Numbered from the stretch's first letter, positions 6,494 through 15,790 are shown. The stretch is 18,010 bases of DNA from Candidatus Nomurabacteria bacterium CG_4_10_14_0_2_um_filter_30_12 (GCA_002792755.1 PFOY01000028.1:1-18010), one strand, 5' to 3'. The notes: a model not told the origin generated them from the sequence alone. Translations and numbers: made by a program.

Positions 6494-7351
6494 TTAAATG
6501 TCAAAAAGTCTTTCTGCATTTTTTATAATAGCTTTTGCTACATCTACTTCATGTAAATTTTTAATTAAAGCTATTTTTTTAACAATTTCTCTCACATACA
6601 CAGGCTCATTACGTTTTCCACGATAAGGAACTGGGGCTACATAAGGGCTATCAGTATCTGTCAATATCATATCAAGTGGAGTTTCTCTTATTACAGCTTC
6701 ATAATCACAAATTTCTGGCTTGGGTTTATAAGTGATAGGACCAGCAAATGAAATATAAATACCTTGATTAACAAATCTCTTCATATCTTCCACACTACCT
6801 GCAAAAAAATGTGACACTCCTCTAACTTTTGGAAATTTCTTTAATAATTCACAAGTATCAAAATACGCATTGTGAGTTTTATCTTGCGGATTATTACGAA
6901 TATGAAGCATTAGAGGTTTTTCTATTTCGTTTGCAAGCTTAATCTGTTCAATAAATGCTTTTTTTTGTTTTTCTATAGATTCTACAGATAAATGATAATA
7001 ATCTAAACCACATTCACCTATAGCTACAACTTTTGGATCTTTAGCCAACTCCAAATATTTTTTTTTATCAAAAATTTCTCCACGTGAAGTAAATTCTCCT
7101 CCTTCTTCACCTAATTCATCTTTATCATGATATGAAGCACTCGTATGAATAGGATGTAAACCAATGACAGCAAAGACACCCTCTTCATATCTATGGGCTA
7201 ATTTAATTGCTTCACGAGAAGTATCTATCTGAGTACCAACATTAAAAAACCAAGTATCATTATCAAGTGCTCTACGAATGACAGCACTATGATCTTCTTC
7301 AAAGATTTTAAAATTTACATGAGCATGTATGTCTATATATTTTGGTCTCAT
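6494..7351 (-). CDS. tatD: TatD-family metal-dependent deoxyribonuclease
   Basis: TatD proteins are two-metal TIM-barrel hydrolases, known as 3'-5' DNA exonucleases and phosphodiesterases. The 285-aa protein shows the family ligands: DIHAHVNF with H9 and H11, AIGECGLDYY (about 110-119, catalytic Glu), LMLHIR (His about 152), VSHFFAGS (His about 183) and LTDTDSPYVAP (Asp about 233). A charged insertion around residues 74-92 (HDKDELGEEGGEF) is unusual. It begins four bases after metG, an order (metG-tatD) common in bacteria, so it is probably co-transcribed with metG. Confidence 0.93.
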   Translation of the reverse strand: MRPKYIDIHAHVNFKIFEEDHSAVIRRALDNDTWFFNVGTQIDTSREAIKLAHRYEEGVFAVIGLHPIHTSASYHDKDELGEEGGEFTSRGEIFDKKKYLELAKDPKVVAIGECGLDYYHLSVESIEKQKKAFIEQIKLANEIEKPLMLHIRNNPQDKTHNAYFDTCELLKKFPKVRGVSHFFAGSVEDMKRFVNQGIYISFAGPITYKPKPEICDYEAVIRETPLDMILTDTDSPYVAPVPYRGKRNEPVYVREIVKKIALIKNLHEVDVAKAIIKNAERLFDI

Positions 7352-7355
7352 TTTA

Positions 7356-8801
7356 TTATTCTTTTCGCAAAAACAATGGTTGTTCTGGTTTTTTATTTTC
7401 TTTAATTAAATCTTTTATTTTTTGACTTGTCTCTGGAAGTATGGGTTCTAATAAGGAAGCTATGCCATACAAGTGAAACAATAAATAATTTATATCTTTT
7501 CTCGCTTTTTCTTCATCTATCTTTATTTTTTTAAATGGTTCTTCTTTTTGTATATATTCATCTAGATTTTTAATATTAAACCAAATATTATTTACAAATT
7601 TATTAATATCAAAATTCTCTAAATCTTCCACTGAATTTGTATAATATCCTGTTTTTAAATCTTCCTCAGATAATTTCACATTATAATTTACAGCCATAGT
7701 CATAATACGAGAGACAAGATTCCCTAAACCATTTGCTAGACCAGAATTATACGAATTCTTAAATCTTTCTATAGTAAAGGGACTATCTTCAAAACTACTA
7801 ACCTCTCTCAAAAGAAAGTAACGTAATGCATCAATACCATACTCTTTCACTATATCTCTAGGATCAACAACGTTTCCAAGAGTCTTAGACATTCTTATAC
7901 CACCATCTCCTGTGATAAATCCATTTATAACTATCTGGTGAGAATTTGGTAAACCTGCCGCAATAAGCATAGCTTGCCACATAGCTCCTTGAAAACGAGT
8001 ATTGTCTTTTCCACAATATTGCGTAGGATTACCATTTATCCAATATTTTTCAAAATTTTCTAAATTATCTGGCCAACCAAGAGTAGAAATATAATTTGTT
8101 AATGCATCAAACCAAACATACATGACATGGTCTCCATCATTAGGTACTTCTATCCCCCATGGCATTTTTGATTTTAATCTTGAAATAGAAAAATCTTGTA
8201 ATCCATTTTTAATAAAAGATTTTATTTCATTAAAACGAAAATCTGGAATTATAAAATTTGGATTCTTTTCATAAAAATCTAAAAGCTTATTTTCAAATGC
8301 TGAATATTTGAAAAAATAATTCTCTTCACTAATTAAAGAAACTTTTACACCAGGATGATCTAAACATTCACCATTTTCCAATTCAGAATCTGTCTTTTCA
8401 CTTTCGCAACCAATACAATATTTTGTCTCATAATTCTTCTTATAAATATATCCATTTTGAGATACTATTTTCCAAAATTCTTGTGCCGCAATCTCATGGT
8501 GTTTGTCTGTAGTACGAATAAAATGAACATCCTTACTCATTCCAAACATTTTTAATTGTTCTTTAAAAGTTTCAAAACCTTTATCAACAAAATCTTGTAC
8601 TGCTATTTTATTTTCTTTAGCTTTTTCATATATTTTGATACCATGTTCATCTGTACCAGTATTGAAATAAACATCATATCCAATTAATTTTTTATAATGT
8701 GCTATAGTATCTGCCCTCACGAGCTCAAGAGCATGCCCCATATGAAGAGGTGCATTTACATAAGGTAATGTAGTCGTAATGTAAAAATTTTCTTTTTTCA
8801 T
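7356..8801 (-). CDS. metG: Methionyl-tRNA synthetase
   Basis: This class I synthetase charges tRNA-Met. It has 481 residues with the HIGH motif as HMGH (20-23) and the KMSKS motif as RMSKT (303-307). The zinc knuckle region keeps C129-x-x-C132 and C146, while the last position looks like H149. The anticodon-binding helical domain follows residue 330. The C-terminal EMAP/Trbp111 tRNA-binding domain is absent, giving the short form of the enzyme. The frame can be extended to ATG 8819 (adding MEISNG), but I chose 8801: family proteins start here, and the extra codons lie in the repeat end TTTCTAACGGGATG. Confidence 0.95.
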   Translation of the reverse strand: MKKENFYITTTLPYVNAPLHMGHALELVRADTIAHYKKLIGYDVYFNTGTDEHGIKIYEKAKENKIAVQDFVDKGFETFKEQLKMFGMSKDVHFIRTTDKHHEIAAQEFWKIVSQNGYIYKKNYETKYCIGCESEKTDSELENGECLDHPGVKVSLISEENYFFKYSAFENKLLDFYEKNPNFIIPDFRFNEIKSFIKNGLQDFSISRLKSKMPWGIEVPNDGDHVMYVWFDALTNYISTLGWPDNLENFEKYWINGNPTQYCGKDNTRFQGAMWQAMLIAAGLPNSHQIVINGFITGDGGIRMSKTLGNVVDPRDIVKEYGIDALRYFLLREVSSFEDSPFTIERFKNSYNSGLANGLGNLVSRIMTMAVNYNVKLSEEDLKTGYYTNSVEDLENFDINKFVNNIWFNIKNLDEYIQKEEPFKKIKIDEEKARKDINYLLFHLYGIASLLEPILPETSQKIKDLIKENKKPEQPLFLRKE

Positions 8802-8880
8802 CCCGTTAGAAATTTCCATAAATAAACTTAAATAATTTATTAAAATAATAAGACATATATAATATTATTTCTAACAGGAT
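8800..8880 (-). repeat. 81-bp inverted-repeat element at the metG start
   Basis: ATCCCGTTAGAAAT (8800-8813) is inverted at 8867-8880 with one mismatch (ATTTCTAACAGGAT). As at recA and ssb, the gene-side end TTCTAACGGGAT supplies the first bases of the ATG (8801-8799). It lacks the CGCGGTC subterminal block and the TAATTTAGTGGG core, so it is a shorter relative or a decayed copy. It fills the gap between the AI-2E family gene and metG. Confidence 0.6.
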
Positions 8881-8886
8881 TCATTG

Positions 8887-9960
8887 TTATTGTTTATTTA
8901 TCCTAGAAGAAATCTTTTTTTTCTCAAGATCACTCATTAATTCCATAATGAAAACAGCCACGGGAATAGCAAGAACTAAACCCCAAAATCCACCCAACTC
9001 AAAACCTATCACTGCAGCAAGTATCACGACAAGTGGTGAAAGGCCTACAACACTTTTTATTACAAGAGGAGCAAAAAGAAAAACTTCAAATTGATGTAAA
9101 ATGGTATAAGCTCCAGTAACCATCAAAGCACTTCCAAGACCTCCAGATAAATAAGAAAAGGAAAAAGCAGGAACGAGAGCTATTAATATACCGTATGGTA
9201 CAAGCTCCATTATTCCAGCAATTATTGCTAAAAGAAGAGCATATTGTATACCCATCAAAGAAAGCATCAGATAAGTTAATATAGCAATAAGTACACCTAG
9301 AAGCATCTGTCCTTTCATCCATAATGCAATCTTTCTCTGAGAACGTATCCATAAATCTACAGCATACTCTTCATGTTCTATTGGTAAAATAATTCTCAAA
9401 AAATTCTCTATTCCTTTTTCTTGTATTGATAAATAAAAAGAAATAAGAACAATAAGTACAACATTAAAGATACTTCCAAAAGCAACAGAAAGTACTTGGA
9501 AGAAACCCCCAGAAAGATTAGTAATGAAAGCATTGGAAGAAGACAAGAGAGTCGTCAAAGATAAACTATGAGAAAGATTTCCTATGATATCTTTAGCACC
9601 ACTAAACGCATCATTTTTAAAATAATTTACTATAGAAGAATCTGGCATATATGAAGACAAGAAGACAGAAAAATTATAAACTTCTGTTATTAAAAGAGGA
9701 GCAAAAAGATAAAACAAAAGAGCTAAAAATGAAATTGAACAAACATATATGATAACAACTCCAAAAACTCTATTGATCTTTAATTTTTTAAAATGTGGTA
9801 TAGCTGATTCTACAAAAGAAGCCAATATTATTGCAGTCAATAAAACTAAAAGTACATCACGCAAAAACCAAATTAAAAAAAAGCCAAGTGCAACTAAAAA
9901 AAACCTGATTATAGTACCTGTAGATATATAAATAGAAGAAATGCTATTTTTCTCTAACAT
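8887..9960 (-). CDS. AI-2E / PerM family membrane protein
   Basis: The 357-aa protein is strongly hydrophobic, with about seven to eight membrane segments. Paired helices at residues ~18-50 and 63-95 precede a large non-membrane loop (about 96-155). A helical block from ~160 to the end carries family patterns such as GIMELVPYGILIALVPA and HQFEVFLFAPLVIKSVVGLSPLVVIL. Members export small molecules or ions (autoinducer-2 export by TqsA, Na+/H+ exchange in others). The substrate cannot be told from sequence. ATG 9960 is preferred over 9987 because an extended -10 lies six bases before it. Confidence 0.88.
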   Translation of the reverse strand: MLEKNSISSIYISTGTIIRFFLVALGFFLIWFLRDVLLVLLTAIILASFVESAIPHFKKLKINRVFGVVIIYVCSISFLALLFYLFAPLLITEVYNFSVFLSSYMPDSSIVNYFKNDAFSGAKDIIGNLSHSLSLTTLLSSSNAFITNLSGGFFQVLSVAFGSIFNVVLIVLISFYLSIQEKGIENFLRIILPIEHEEYAVDLWIRSQRKIALWMKGQMLLGVLIAILTYLMLSLMGIQYALLLAIIAGIMELVPYGILIALVPAFSFSYLSGGLGSALMVTGAYTILHQFEVFLFAPLVIKSVVGLSPLVVILAAVIGFELGGFWGLVLAIPVAVFIMELMSDLEKKKISSRINKQ

Positions 9961-9975
9961 ATAAATATAATAGCA
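9958..9975 (-). promoter_or_regulatory. Extended -10 and leaderless start of the AI-2E family gene
   Basis: On the minus strand TGC-TATTAT (9975-9967) is followed by ATTTAT and the ATG at 9960. The six-base gap places transcription start at the ATG. The promoter lies in the 39-base gap after the M16 gene. Confidence 0.55.
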
Positions 9976-9999
9976 CAAAATACACAACTTTTAAAACAT

Positions 10000-11268
10000 C
10001 TAAAATTTTAGTATTTTAAGAAATTTAGACTCATTCTTAAATGGGCCGATAAGCGCTAAATTAAGTTTATTATCAACAAATATAATATTTGCTAATTCTT
10101 TAATTTGTTTTGTTGTGACATTACGTATTTCATTTGCTTTTTCTTCTGCGTTTTTTATCTCACGCTTTAAAAGCTCCTGACTACCATAAAAATTTGCAAT
10201 ATCATCACTAGATTCTAAAGAAAGCCTCATGTTACCTATCAAACATTCTTTAGTCTTATTTAATTCATCTTCATCAACTAAACTCTCTTTTAATTTCTTA
10301 CATTCTAAAAGTACTGCATCTATAACTTCATTTATTCTTTTATTATCTACACCAGCTGAAATTTGAAAAAACCCATGATCAGTAAAAGCATCATTATATG
10401 CACGAACATAATAGCCGACACCCATCTCTTCGCGTAATTTCTGAAAAAGTCTTGAACTCATTCCACCTCCAAGAACCCCACCTAAAACAGAAAGAACAGT
10501 ATTTTTTTTATTAAATAAATCATAACTACGCACGCTCAAAACAAAATGAGTCTGATCTGTTTTTTTAAACTTAATTAATACTTGTGGTTTTGTCTGTATT
10601 TCTTTTACTTTTAATTTCTTTTCTTTTTTACCACGTGGAATTTTACTAAAAATTTTATCCACCTCTCTAATCACATCTTTTTCATTTATTTTCCCTGAAA
10701 CTATAAGAATCGTCGCTTCTGGTAAATAATGTGCTTTTTTATACTTTATAAAATCATCACGTTTCATATCTAAAATATTTTTCTTTTCACCTGCTATGTT
10801 CCATCCTGCTGGCTGATCACCATATAGAAGCGTCATCATAAGATCTTGTACATGCCTATTTGGCATATCTTCATACATATTTATTTCTTCTATTATTACT
10901 CCCTTTTCTTTATGCATTTCGACTTCAGGAAAAGTAGAATTCAAATAAATATCTGTTACCACATCAAAAACTTTTTTAAAATGTTTAAAATCAGATTTTG
11001 CATAATATCCTGTGTATTCTTGTCCGGTAAAAGCATTATATTGGGAACCAATAGCATCTAATTCTTTAGATATATCTATAGCTTTAGGTCTTTTGACTGT
11101 CCCCTTAAAACACATATGCTCTAAAAAGTGAGATATACCATTTATCTTTTTTGTCTCATATTTAGACCCAGCTTCTACTAATACTAAAACAGTCACCGTA
11201 GGATTATCCTTCATCGGTATTGTTACAACACGTAAACCATTATCTAAAACTTTTTTTGTGAATTTCAT
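10000..11268 (-). CDS. M16-family zinc metallopeptidase (processing-peptidase like)
   Basis: The inverted zinc motif HFLEH is at 47-51 with the distal glutamates E127/E128 (GVIIEEINMYED), giving the full HxxEH plus Glu metal site. The C-terminal half has the R/Y-type partner motif (GGVLGGGMSSRLFQKLREEMGVGYYV at about 259-284). At 422 residues it is the usual length for bacterial YmxG/PqqL-like soluble members of the family, which cleave peptides inside a clamshell chamber. No signal peptide is visible. It begins one base after glyS, so it is co-transcribed with it. The substrate is unknown. Confidence 0.93.
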   Translation of the reverse strand: MKFTKKVLDNGLRVVTIPMKDNPTVTVLVLVEAGSKYETKKINGISHFLEHMCFKGTVKRPKAIDISKELDAIGSQYNAFTGQEYTGYYAKSDFKHFKKVFDVVTDIYLNSTFPEVEMHKEKGVIIEEINMYEDMPNRHVQDLMMTLLYGDQPAGWNIAGEKKNILDMKRDDFIKYKKAHYLPEATILIVSGKINEKDVIREVDKIFSKIPRGKKEKKLKVKEIQTKPQVLIKFKKTDQTHFVLSVRSYDLFNKKNTVLSVLGGVLGGGMSSRLFQKLREEMGVGYYVRAYNDAFTDHGFFQISAGVDNKRINEVIDAVLLECKKLKESLVDEDELNKTKECLIGNMRLSLESSDDIANFYGSQELLKREIKNAEEKANEIRNVTTKQIKELANIIFVDNKLNLALIGPFKNESKFLKILKF

Positions 11269-11269
11269 A

Positions 11270-12595
11270 TTAACTAATTTTTTCTTGTATATATTTTTTT
11301 AAATCTTCCACCTTCACTCTCTCTTGTTCTCCTGTGTCTCTATCACGCACTGTGACAGTATCATTTTCTAATGTTTCAAAATCCACAACAATACAAAATG
11401 GTGTGCCTATCTCATCTTGACGACGATAACGCTTGCCGATGTTGCCATTGTCATCCCACATAACACGCCCAAACTCTGCCTTAAGTGGAGCAAATACTTT
11501 AATGTTTGCATATTCAATGAGCTCTATTTTATTTTTAAGTAGAGGTGAAACTGCACAAATAACTGGCGCAATATTAGGTTTAAATTTTAAATATGATCTT
11601 ATTTCTTCTCCTTTTTCTTCCTCACAATAAGAAGAAAGTAGCAATGCCAAAACAGCCCGATCTACTCCAAAAGTAGGCTCTATAACATGAGGAATCATTT
11701 TCTCTGCCTTACCGACAGGCAGATCAGTATTTTCTTCATCAATATAATTAAGCTTATGATTCTTAAGATCAAAATCTGTCCTATAGGCAAGTCCAAAAAG
11801 TTCTTTTCTACCAAAAGGATAATCAAATTCAAAATCTACTGTTCTTTTAGAATAATGAGCACGATCAACATCTTCTACTTCCAGCTCATGCACTTTACTC
11901 ATATCGATACCTACCTCTTCCATCCATGAAAGCATCTCATCTTTCCAATATTCAAAATATTTTTCCCAAGTCTCAGCTCTAACAAAATATTCTATCTCCA
12001 TTTGTTCAAATTCACGAACACGAAAAATAAAATCACGAGGAGTAATCTCATTTCTAAAAGCTTTACCTATCTGCGCCATACCAAAAGGCAACTTTGGATG
12101 AAAAGCGTCTACTGTATTTTTAAAATTTACAAACATTCCTTGTGCTGTCTCCGGACGAAGATATGAAATAGCAGAAGAGTCATCTGATGCACCGACACGT
12201 GTCTCGAACATCATATTAAATTTTTTTGCTTCAATTAGATTACCACCACACACAGAACATTTGTTTTTATTTTCAAGTTGATCAGTTCGAAACTTTTCTT
12301 TACATTTTTCACATTCAACCATTGGATCTACAAAATTAGCGACATGTCCTGCATTTTGCCACACTTCTTGACGCATTAAAATAGCTGCATCTATACCATA
12401 CATATCACGTCTATTATCTACAAATTTCTTCCACCAATATAGTTTAAGATTATTTTTCAAAGCTAATCCAAAATGTCCATAATCATAAGTACCACCAAGA
12501 CCACCATATATCTCTGAACCAGAAAATATAAAACCTCTTCTTTTACAAAGTGAAACTATCTTTTCCATTAAATTATCTTCTTTTTTTTCTTTCAT
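11270..12595 (-). CDS. glyS: Glycyl-tRNA synthetase (dimeric single-chain type)
   Basis: This class II synthetase charges tRNA-Gly. It has 441 residues and is the single-chain alpha2 type, not the alpha/beta type. Visible motifs are SGSEIYGGLGGTYDYGHFG near the start, a zinc-like CEKC...CSVCGG pair (about 94-118), motif 2 FRNEITPRDFIFRVREFEQMEIEYF (about 182-206) and motif 3 EPTFGVDRAVLALL (about 308-321). The anticodon-binding domain is the last ~100 residues. A small palindrome (11704-11722) encodes part of a loop, LPVGKAE. An alternative start is the internal ATG of MEKIVSLC. A TATAAA lies eight bases before the first ATG. Confidence 0.95.
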   Translation of the reverse strand: MKEKKEDNLMEKIVSLCKRRGFIFSGSEIYGGLGGTYDYGHFGLALKNNLKLYWWKKFVDNRRDMYGIDAAILMRQEVWQNAGHVANFVDPMVECEKCKEKFRTDQLENKNKCSVCGGNLIEAKKFNMMFETRVGASDDSSAISYLRPETAQGMFVNFKNTVDAFHPKLPFGMAQIGKAFRNEITPRDFIFRVREFEQMEIEYFVRAETWEKYFEYWKDEMLSWMEEVGIDMSKVHELEVEDVDRAHYSKRTVDFEFDYPFGRKELFGLAYRTDFDLKNHKLNYIDEENTDLPVGKAEKMIPHVIEPTFGVDRAVLALLLSSYCEEEKGEEIRSYLKFKPNIAPVICAVSPLLKNKIELIEYANIKVFAPLKAEFGRVMWDDNGNIGKRYRRQDEIGTPFCIVVDFETLENDTVTVRDRDTGEQERVKVEDLKKYIQEKIS

Positions 12596-12622
12596 TTTAT
12601 TGTTTTATATTTATTTCCTAAA

Positions 12623-14554
12623 CTACTCGACTACTATACTTTCATTATAAGAAAAGCCCGAATCATTTAAGAGTTGTGTATCTAATGCTGACTTACTCAC
12701 TCTTATATCTACATTAGCAAAATCATCATGTCCAGTCAAAATAGCATTATTAATAATGATAGGTTTCATACCAACTTGAGAAAGTGAAGGAACGAGTCCT
12801 ACTTGAAAAGAAACTTCTTTCGCTTCACCAGTAATACCAGCACCTTTTGGAATAGTACCAACATTCCAAACTATTTCTTTTGTATTAGCATTATAAACTA
12901 AATCTTCCATCGCTGGATAAAATGGACCAATAAATTGCATCCATGTCGGAAGAGTAGAATGTACTTCTACGTTTGAAATACTATTTGAAGTATTAGAAAG
13001 AGACCAAGTGATTGTATATGTTGTCTTTTTTTCTACTTTTGGAGGCATTGGTCCAGTATTTGTAAAATGTCCAGAATAGTAAAGACCTTTAGTAGAAAGC
13101 CCTACATCAGAAATTATTTTTATAATTTTAGATTCTGAATTAGCTAATTCCATAACGACAGAACCATTTTGCATTTGACGACCAGTAACAGAAACCTCTA
13201 TATTTATAGTAGGAGAAACTATAATTCCACCTGCTGCAGAAAACAAAGAAAGTGGAGAAAGAGAAAAAGACAAAGATCCAGTATCACCAGGATTAACTTC
13301 TATAAAGTTATCATCAGAATTTTTATTCCAAATTATTGTATCTCGTGAAGAATCATAGAAACCTTGTCCTCCAGATATCGTTTTACGATTTACGGCATTA
13401 CCAGAGATCTTTGCACGAACCTCTAAATCATTTATTTTTGTATCTAAATTATTTATCCACTGTATCTGCCCTTGAATGGGTGTCTTTGTATCTACTGCGT
13501 ATTCTCTTTGATATACACCATTAATCAAAAGTTTAGCTTCAATTGAGGATTTCTTTACTAAAACAGTATGTTCAGAAGAATTAAAAATAACTCCGATTAT
13601 AGACTTATCTGCAACAGATTGAGAGCCACTCCATGCTCTAAATATTTTTTCTTCACCATCAAAAACATCCAACATTTTACCAACAATAGTGACTTTGTGT
13701 TCTACACCAGGTGAAAGATCTCCTAAATTCCAAGTATTATTATCTGAAGATGGAGAAGGGGTAGCTTTTATAAATTTAAAACCAATAGGATAATCAACCC
13801 TCAAAAGCATTTTTGAAACTGATTTAGTAGAATTTAATGTCGCTTTTATATTAAGAGTAATATCTTGATTTTGACTTATTTCTGTAGGAGCATCAATAAA
13901 TAAATCTATTGGGGTAGAATTAATATAAACTTCGCTTAATTTTTCTTTTATAAATATAGCATTCGATCCTTCGACTCTATATTCCAAAGAAATTTTTATT
14001 TGACGAGTACTACCCTGTTCTCCAAATAATACTATTTTTATATTTTCATTTTTTATTCCACCAGCAGGAATAGTACCGAGAGATATACGAATATGATCAT
14101 TGTCTTCTAAAAGACTACTAGCAGAACTTTTTGGATATTCTACAATAAGATCAACTAATTCAAGTGAAGAATTATTTCTATTAGCTATCTCAAGTAAAAG
14201 AGGATATTCTTCACCGCCAGCTGTAAAAGCATTACTAAGTAAGGAAATATCAATATTATCATTAGAAACAGTATTGCCTTTAGCAAAAAATATATAAGAA
14301 GCATAGCCTATAGCTAAAACAAAAAAAATTATAGAAAATATAAAAAACTTTTTAAATAAAGATGTTTTCATAAGAATCTCATCTCCAAAATTTTGTTCTT
14401 CTTTTGTCTTTTTTCCCCAAGAATCCATCACTTCTCTTTTCTGAAAATGTGGAAAATTATCTCGATGCTCTATCTTTACTTTATAATTTTTATTAAAAAG
14501 TTTACTTTTTAAATCTTCTATCTTATTTAACTTATCCTTATCGTTAAGTTCCAT
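12623..14554 (-). CDS. Single-pass envelope protein with repeated DUF11/Ig-like domains, unknown function
   Basis: The 643-aa protein has a charged cytoplasmic N-terminus (about 1-67), one strong membrane helix at 68-91, and a long extracytoplasmic part of beta-sandwich repeats. It shows repeated motifs of the kind seen in DUF11 and CARDB-like domains: VDYPIGFKFIKATPSPSSDNNTWNLGDL (about 255-280) and VEVHSTLPTWMQFIG...IVWNVGTIPKG (about 525-570). Both contain a W-x-L/V-G element followed by a turn. No sorting signal or catalytic motif is seen. The extracytoplasmic part suggests a surface or wall-linked structural role, but no function can be assigned. It has its own promoter. Confidence 0.8.
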   Translation of the reverse strand: MELNDKDKLNKIEDLKSKLFNKNYKVKIEHRDNFPHFQKREVMDSWGKKTKEEQNFGDEILMKTSLFKKFFIFSIIFFVLAIGYASYIFFAKGNTVSNDNIDISLLSNAFTAGGEEYPLLLEIANRNNSSLELVDLIVEYPKSSASSLLEDNDHIRISLGTIPAGGIKNENIKIVLFGEQGSTRQIKISLEYRVEGSNAIFIKEKLSEVYINSTPIDLFIDAPTEISQNQDITLNIKATLNSTKSVSKMLLRVDYPIGFKFIKATPSPSSDNNTWNLGDLSPGVEHKVTIVGKMLDVFDGEEKIFRAWSGSQSVADKSIIGVIFNSSEHTVLVKKSSIEAKLLINGVYQREYAVDTKTPIQGQIQWINNLDTKINDLEVRAKISGNAVNRKTISGGQGFYDSSRDTIIWNKNSDDNFIEVNPGDTGSLSFSLSPLSLFSAAGGIIVSPTINIEVSVTGRQMQNGSVVMELANSESKIIKIISDVGLSTKGLYYSGHFTNTGPMPPKVEKKTTYTITWSLSNTSNSISNVEVHSTLPTWMQFIGPFYPAMEDLVYNANTKEIVWNVGTIPKGAGITGEAKEVSFQVGLVPSLSQVGMKPIIINNAILTGHDDFANVDIRVSKSALDTQLLNDSGFSYNESIVVE

Positions 14555-14569
14555 TTTTTAATTATAACA
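14552..14569 (-). promoter_or_regulatory. Extended -10 and leaderless start of the envelope protein
   Basis: TGT-TATAAT (14569-14561), six bases (TAAAAA), ATG at 14554. The perfect TATAAT with a TGn extension starts in the last bases of the upstream gap and the promoter overlaps the recO end. No -35 is visible. Confidence 0.6.
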
Positions 14570-14573
14570 TATT

Positions 14574-15152
14574 CTATAAATGTGTCTCCTTTAACGCTTT
14601 ATTAATTTGATGTAATATTTTAGCCCTACTTTCAGAAATTTTAAATATTAAGTCTTCTTCAAAAGGTGATCTAATGAAGTCTTTTAATATTTCATTACCA
14701 CCTATATAACCTAGATTATTAAGAATACGTAAGACTATAATAGCTTCTACATTTCGTAATTCATCTTTAGCCTTAGACTTTTCTAAAATAGATAATCCAT
14801 TTAATAAATCAATAAATAAAATTTCATTTGGATCCTCTCCTGCAAGCAATCGTTTCAATAATTTTGAAATATTTACAAAAACTCCAAAAATTTCTGGCCT
14901 AGACAAATTTTGAAGTTTATTTGTTTTAGAAGCACTTGTAATTCGCCAAAAATCTTTTCCTCTTACAAAATCAATTTTTATATATGAAAAATCCTGTAAA
15001 ACAAAACGTAATTTTGAAGACATCTTTCGTACACCTTGAGCACTAGCATATATCATTCCTAAACCACGAGTAAAAATGGCATAGTATTTACCTGTCTCTC
15101 CAAAATTACCACTACCCAATATTATTCCTTCTGTATGATAAATATGGTGCAT
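14574..15152 (-). CDS. recO: RecO recombination mediator
   Basis: RecO loads RecA on SSB-coated DNA with RecR and anneals strands. The 192-aa protein begins with the N-terminal OB-fold pattern (YHTEGIILGSGNFGETGKYYAIFTRGLGMIYASAQGVRK) followed by a helical domain. It is shorter than the usual ~240 aa, and the CxxC zinc-finger cysteines of many RecO proteins are absent; in fact the protein contains no cysteine. Its ATG overlaps the MBL stop as TAATG, so translation is coupled. The identity is based on the N-terminal pattern and is fairly secure. Confidence 0.85.
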   Translation of the reverse strand: MHHIYHTEGIILGSGNFGETGKYYAIFTRGLGMIYASAQGVRKMSSKLRFVLQDFSYIKIDFVRGKDFWRITSASKTNKLQNLSRPEIFGVFVNISKLLKRLLAGEDPNEILFIDLLNGLSILEKSKAKDELRNVEAIIVLRILNNLGYIGGNEILKDFIRSPFEEDLIFKISESRAKILHQINKALKETHL

Positions 15153-15790
15153 TAAAATTCTTCTGCTTTATTCTCTTCAAAACTTTTAAATACAATACCA
15201 TATTTTTCTAAGACAACTTTATAAATCGCATAATTGCCACCAAAAGAAATCAACATCCCGTCGTGAACCGGGAAACAAGTTTTTGGATTAATTTCAAGTG
15301 CGTAATTGGTAGCATTTTTAATATTAGCCCACGGACCAGCCACAGGTAAGGCTAAAATTTCAACGGGTTTATTAGGATTATAAAAAGAATCACCAGGATA
15401 AAACAATCTTTCCCTAATAAAAAATGCAGTATTTTGAACTATTGAAATATCTTGATAAATTTCTTCATGTTCACAATCATGAGCCTCAAGTTTAATACCC
15501 ATGAATTCTTTTGGATTTTTATCTTCTAAAATTTGATATTCTATCCCTATATCGTCTAGTAATCTCCCAACTCCTTTATTTGTGATAACTACTGCCTTAG
15601 GATTATTTTTAATAATCTTTTTTAATGATTCAATATGAATATGATCTCCATGTTCATGTGTGATTAAAATGATATCAATATTTTTTTCTTTTACCTGTTC
15701 ATCTACTGTCCAAGAACCTGGATCTGTCATTATCTTTTTTCCATTCTCTTCTATAACTAAACAACAATGTCCCAACTTCTTAATATTCAT
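15152..15790 (-). CDS. UlaG-like metallo-beta-lactamase-fold hydrolase
   Basis: The 212-aa protein has the MBL signature THEHGDH at 44-50 (ligands H45, H47, D49, H50) and later metal-ligand candidates LFYPGDSFYNP (about 128-138) and FPVHDGM (about 174-180). The family hydrolyses phosphodiesters, lactones or thioesters, and the closest pattern is the UlaG/YtkL type. The substrate is unknown. It is translationally coupled to recO. A clear TATAAT precedes its ATG. Confidence 0.88.
   Translation of the reverse strand: MNIKKLGHCCLVIEENGKKIMTDPGSWTVDEQVKEKNIDIILITHEHGDHIHIESLKKIIKNNPKAVVITNKGVGRLLDDIGIEYQILEDKNPKEFMGIKLEAHDCEHEEIYQDISIVQNTAFFIRERLFYPGDSFYNPNKPVEILALPVAGPWANIKNATNYALEINPKTCFPVHDGMLISFGGNYAIYKVVLEKYGIVFKSFEENKAEEF

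Noticed and set aside
8802..8819. Longer metG start adding MEISNG
   Set aside because: These codons are the end of the inverted-repeat element, and MetRS proteins normally begin close to the MKKENFYITT segment.
9961..9987. Longer start for the AI-2E family gene adding MCILCYYIY
   Set aside because: The extension is encoded by the promoter itself (TGC-TATTAT) and adds no family-like sequence.
15255..15275. ATCCCGTCGTGAACCGGG as another copy of the start-codon element
   Set aside because: It lies inside the MBL gene, lacks the TTAGAAGC part, and has no inverted partner at the right distance.
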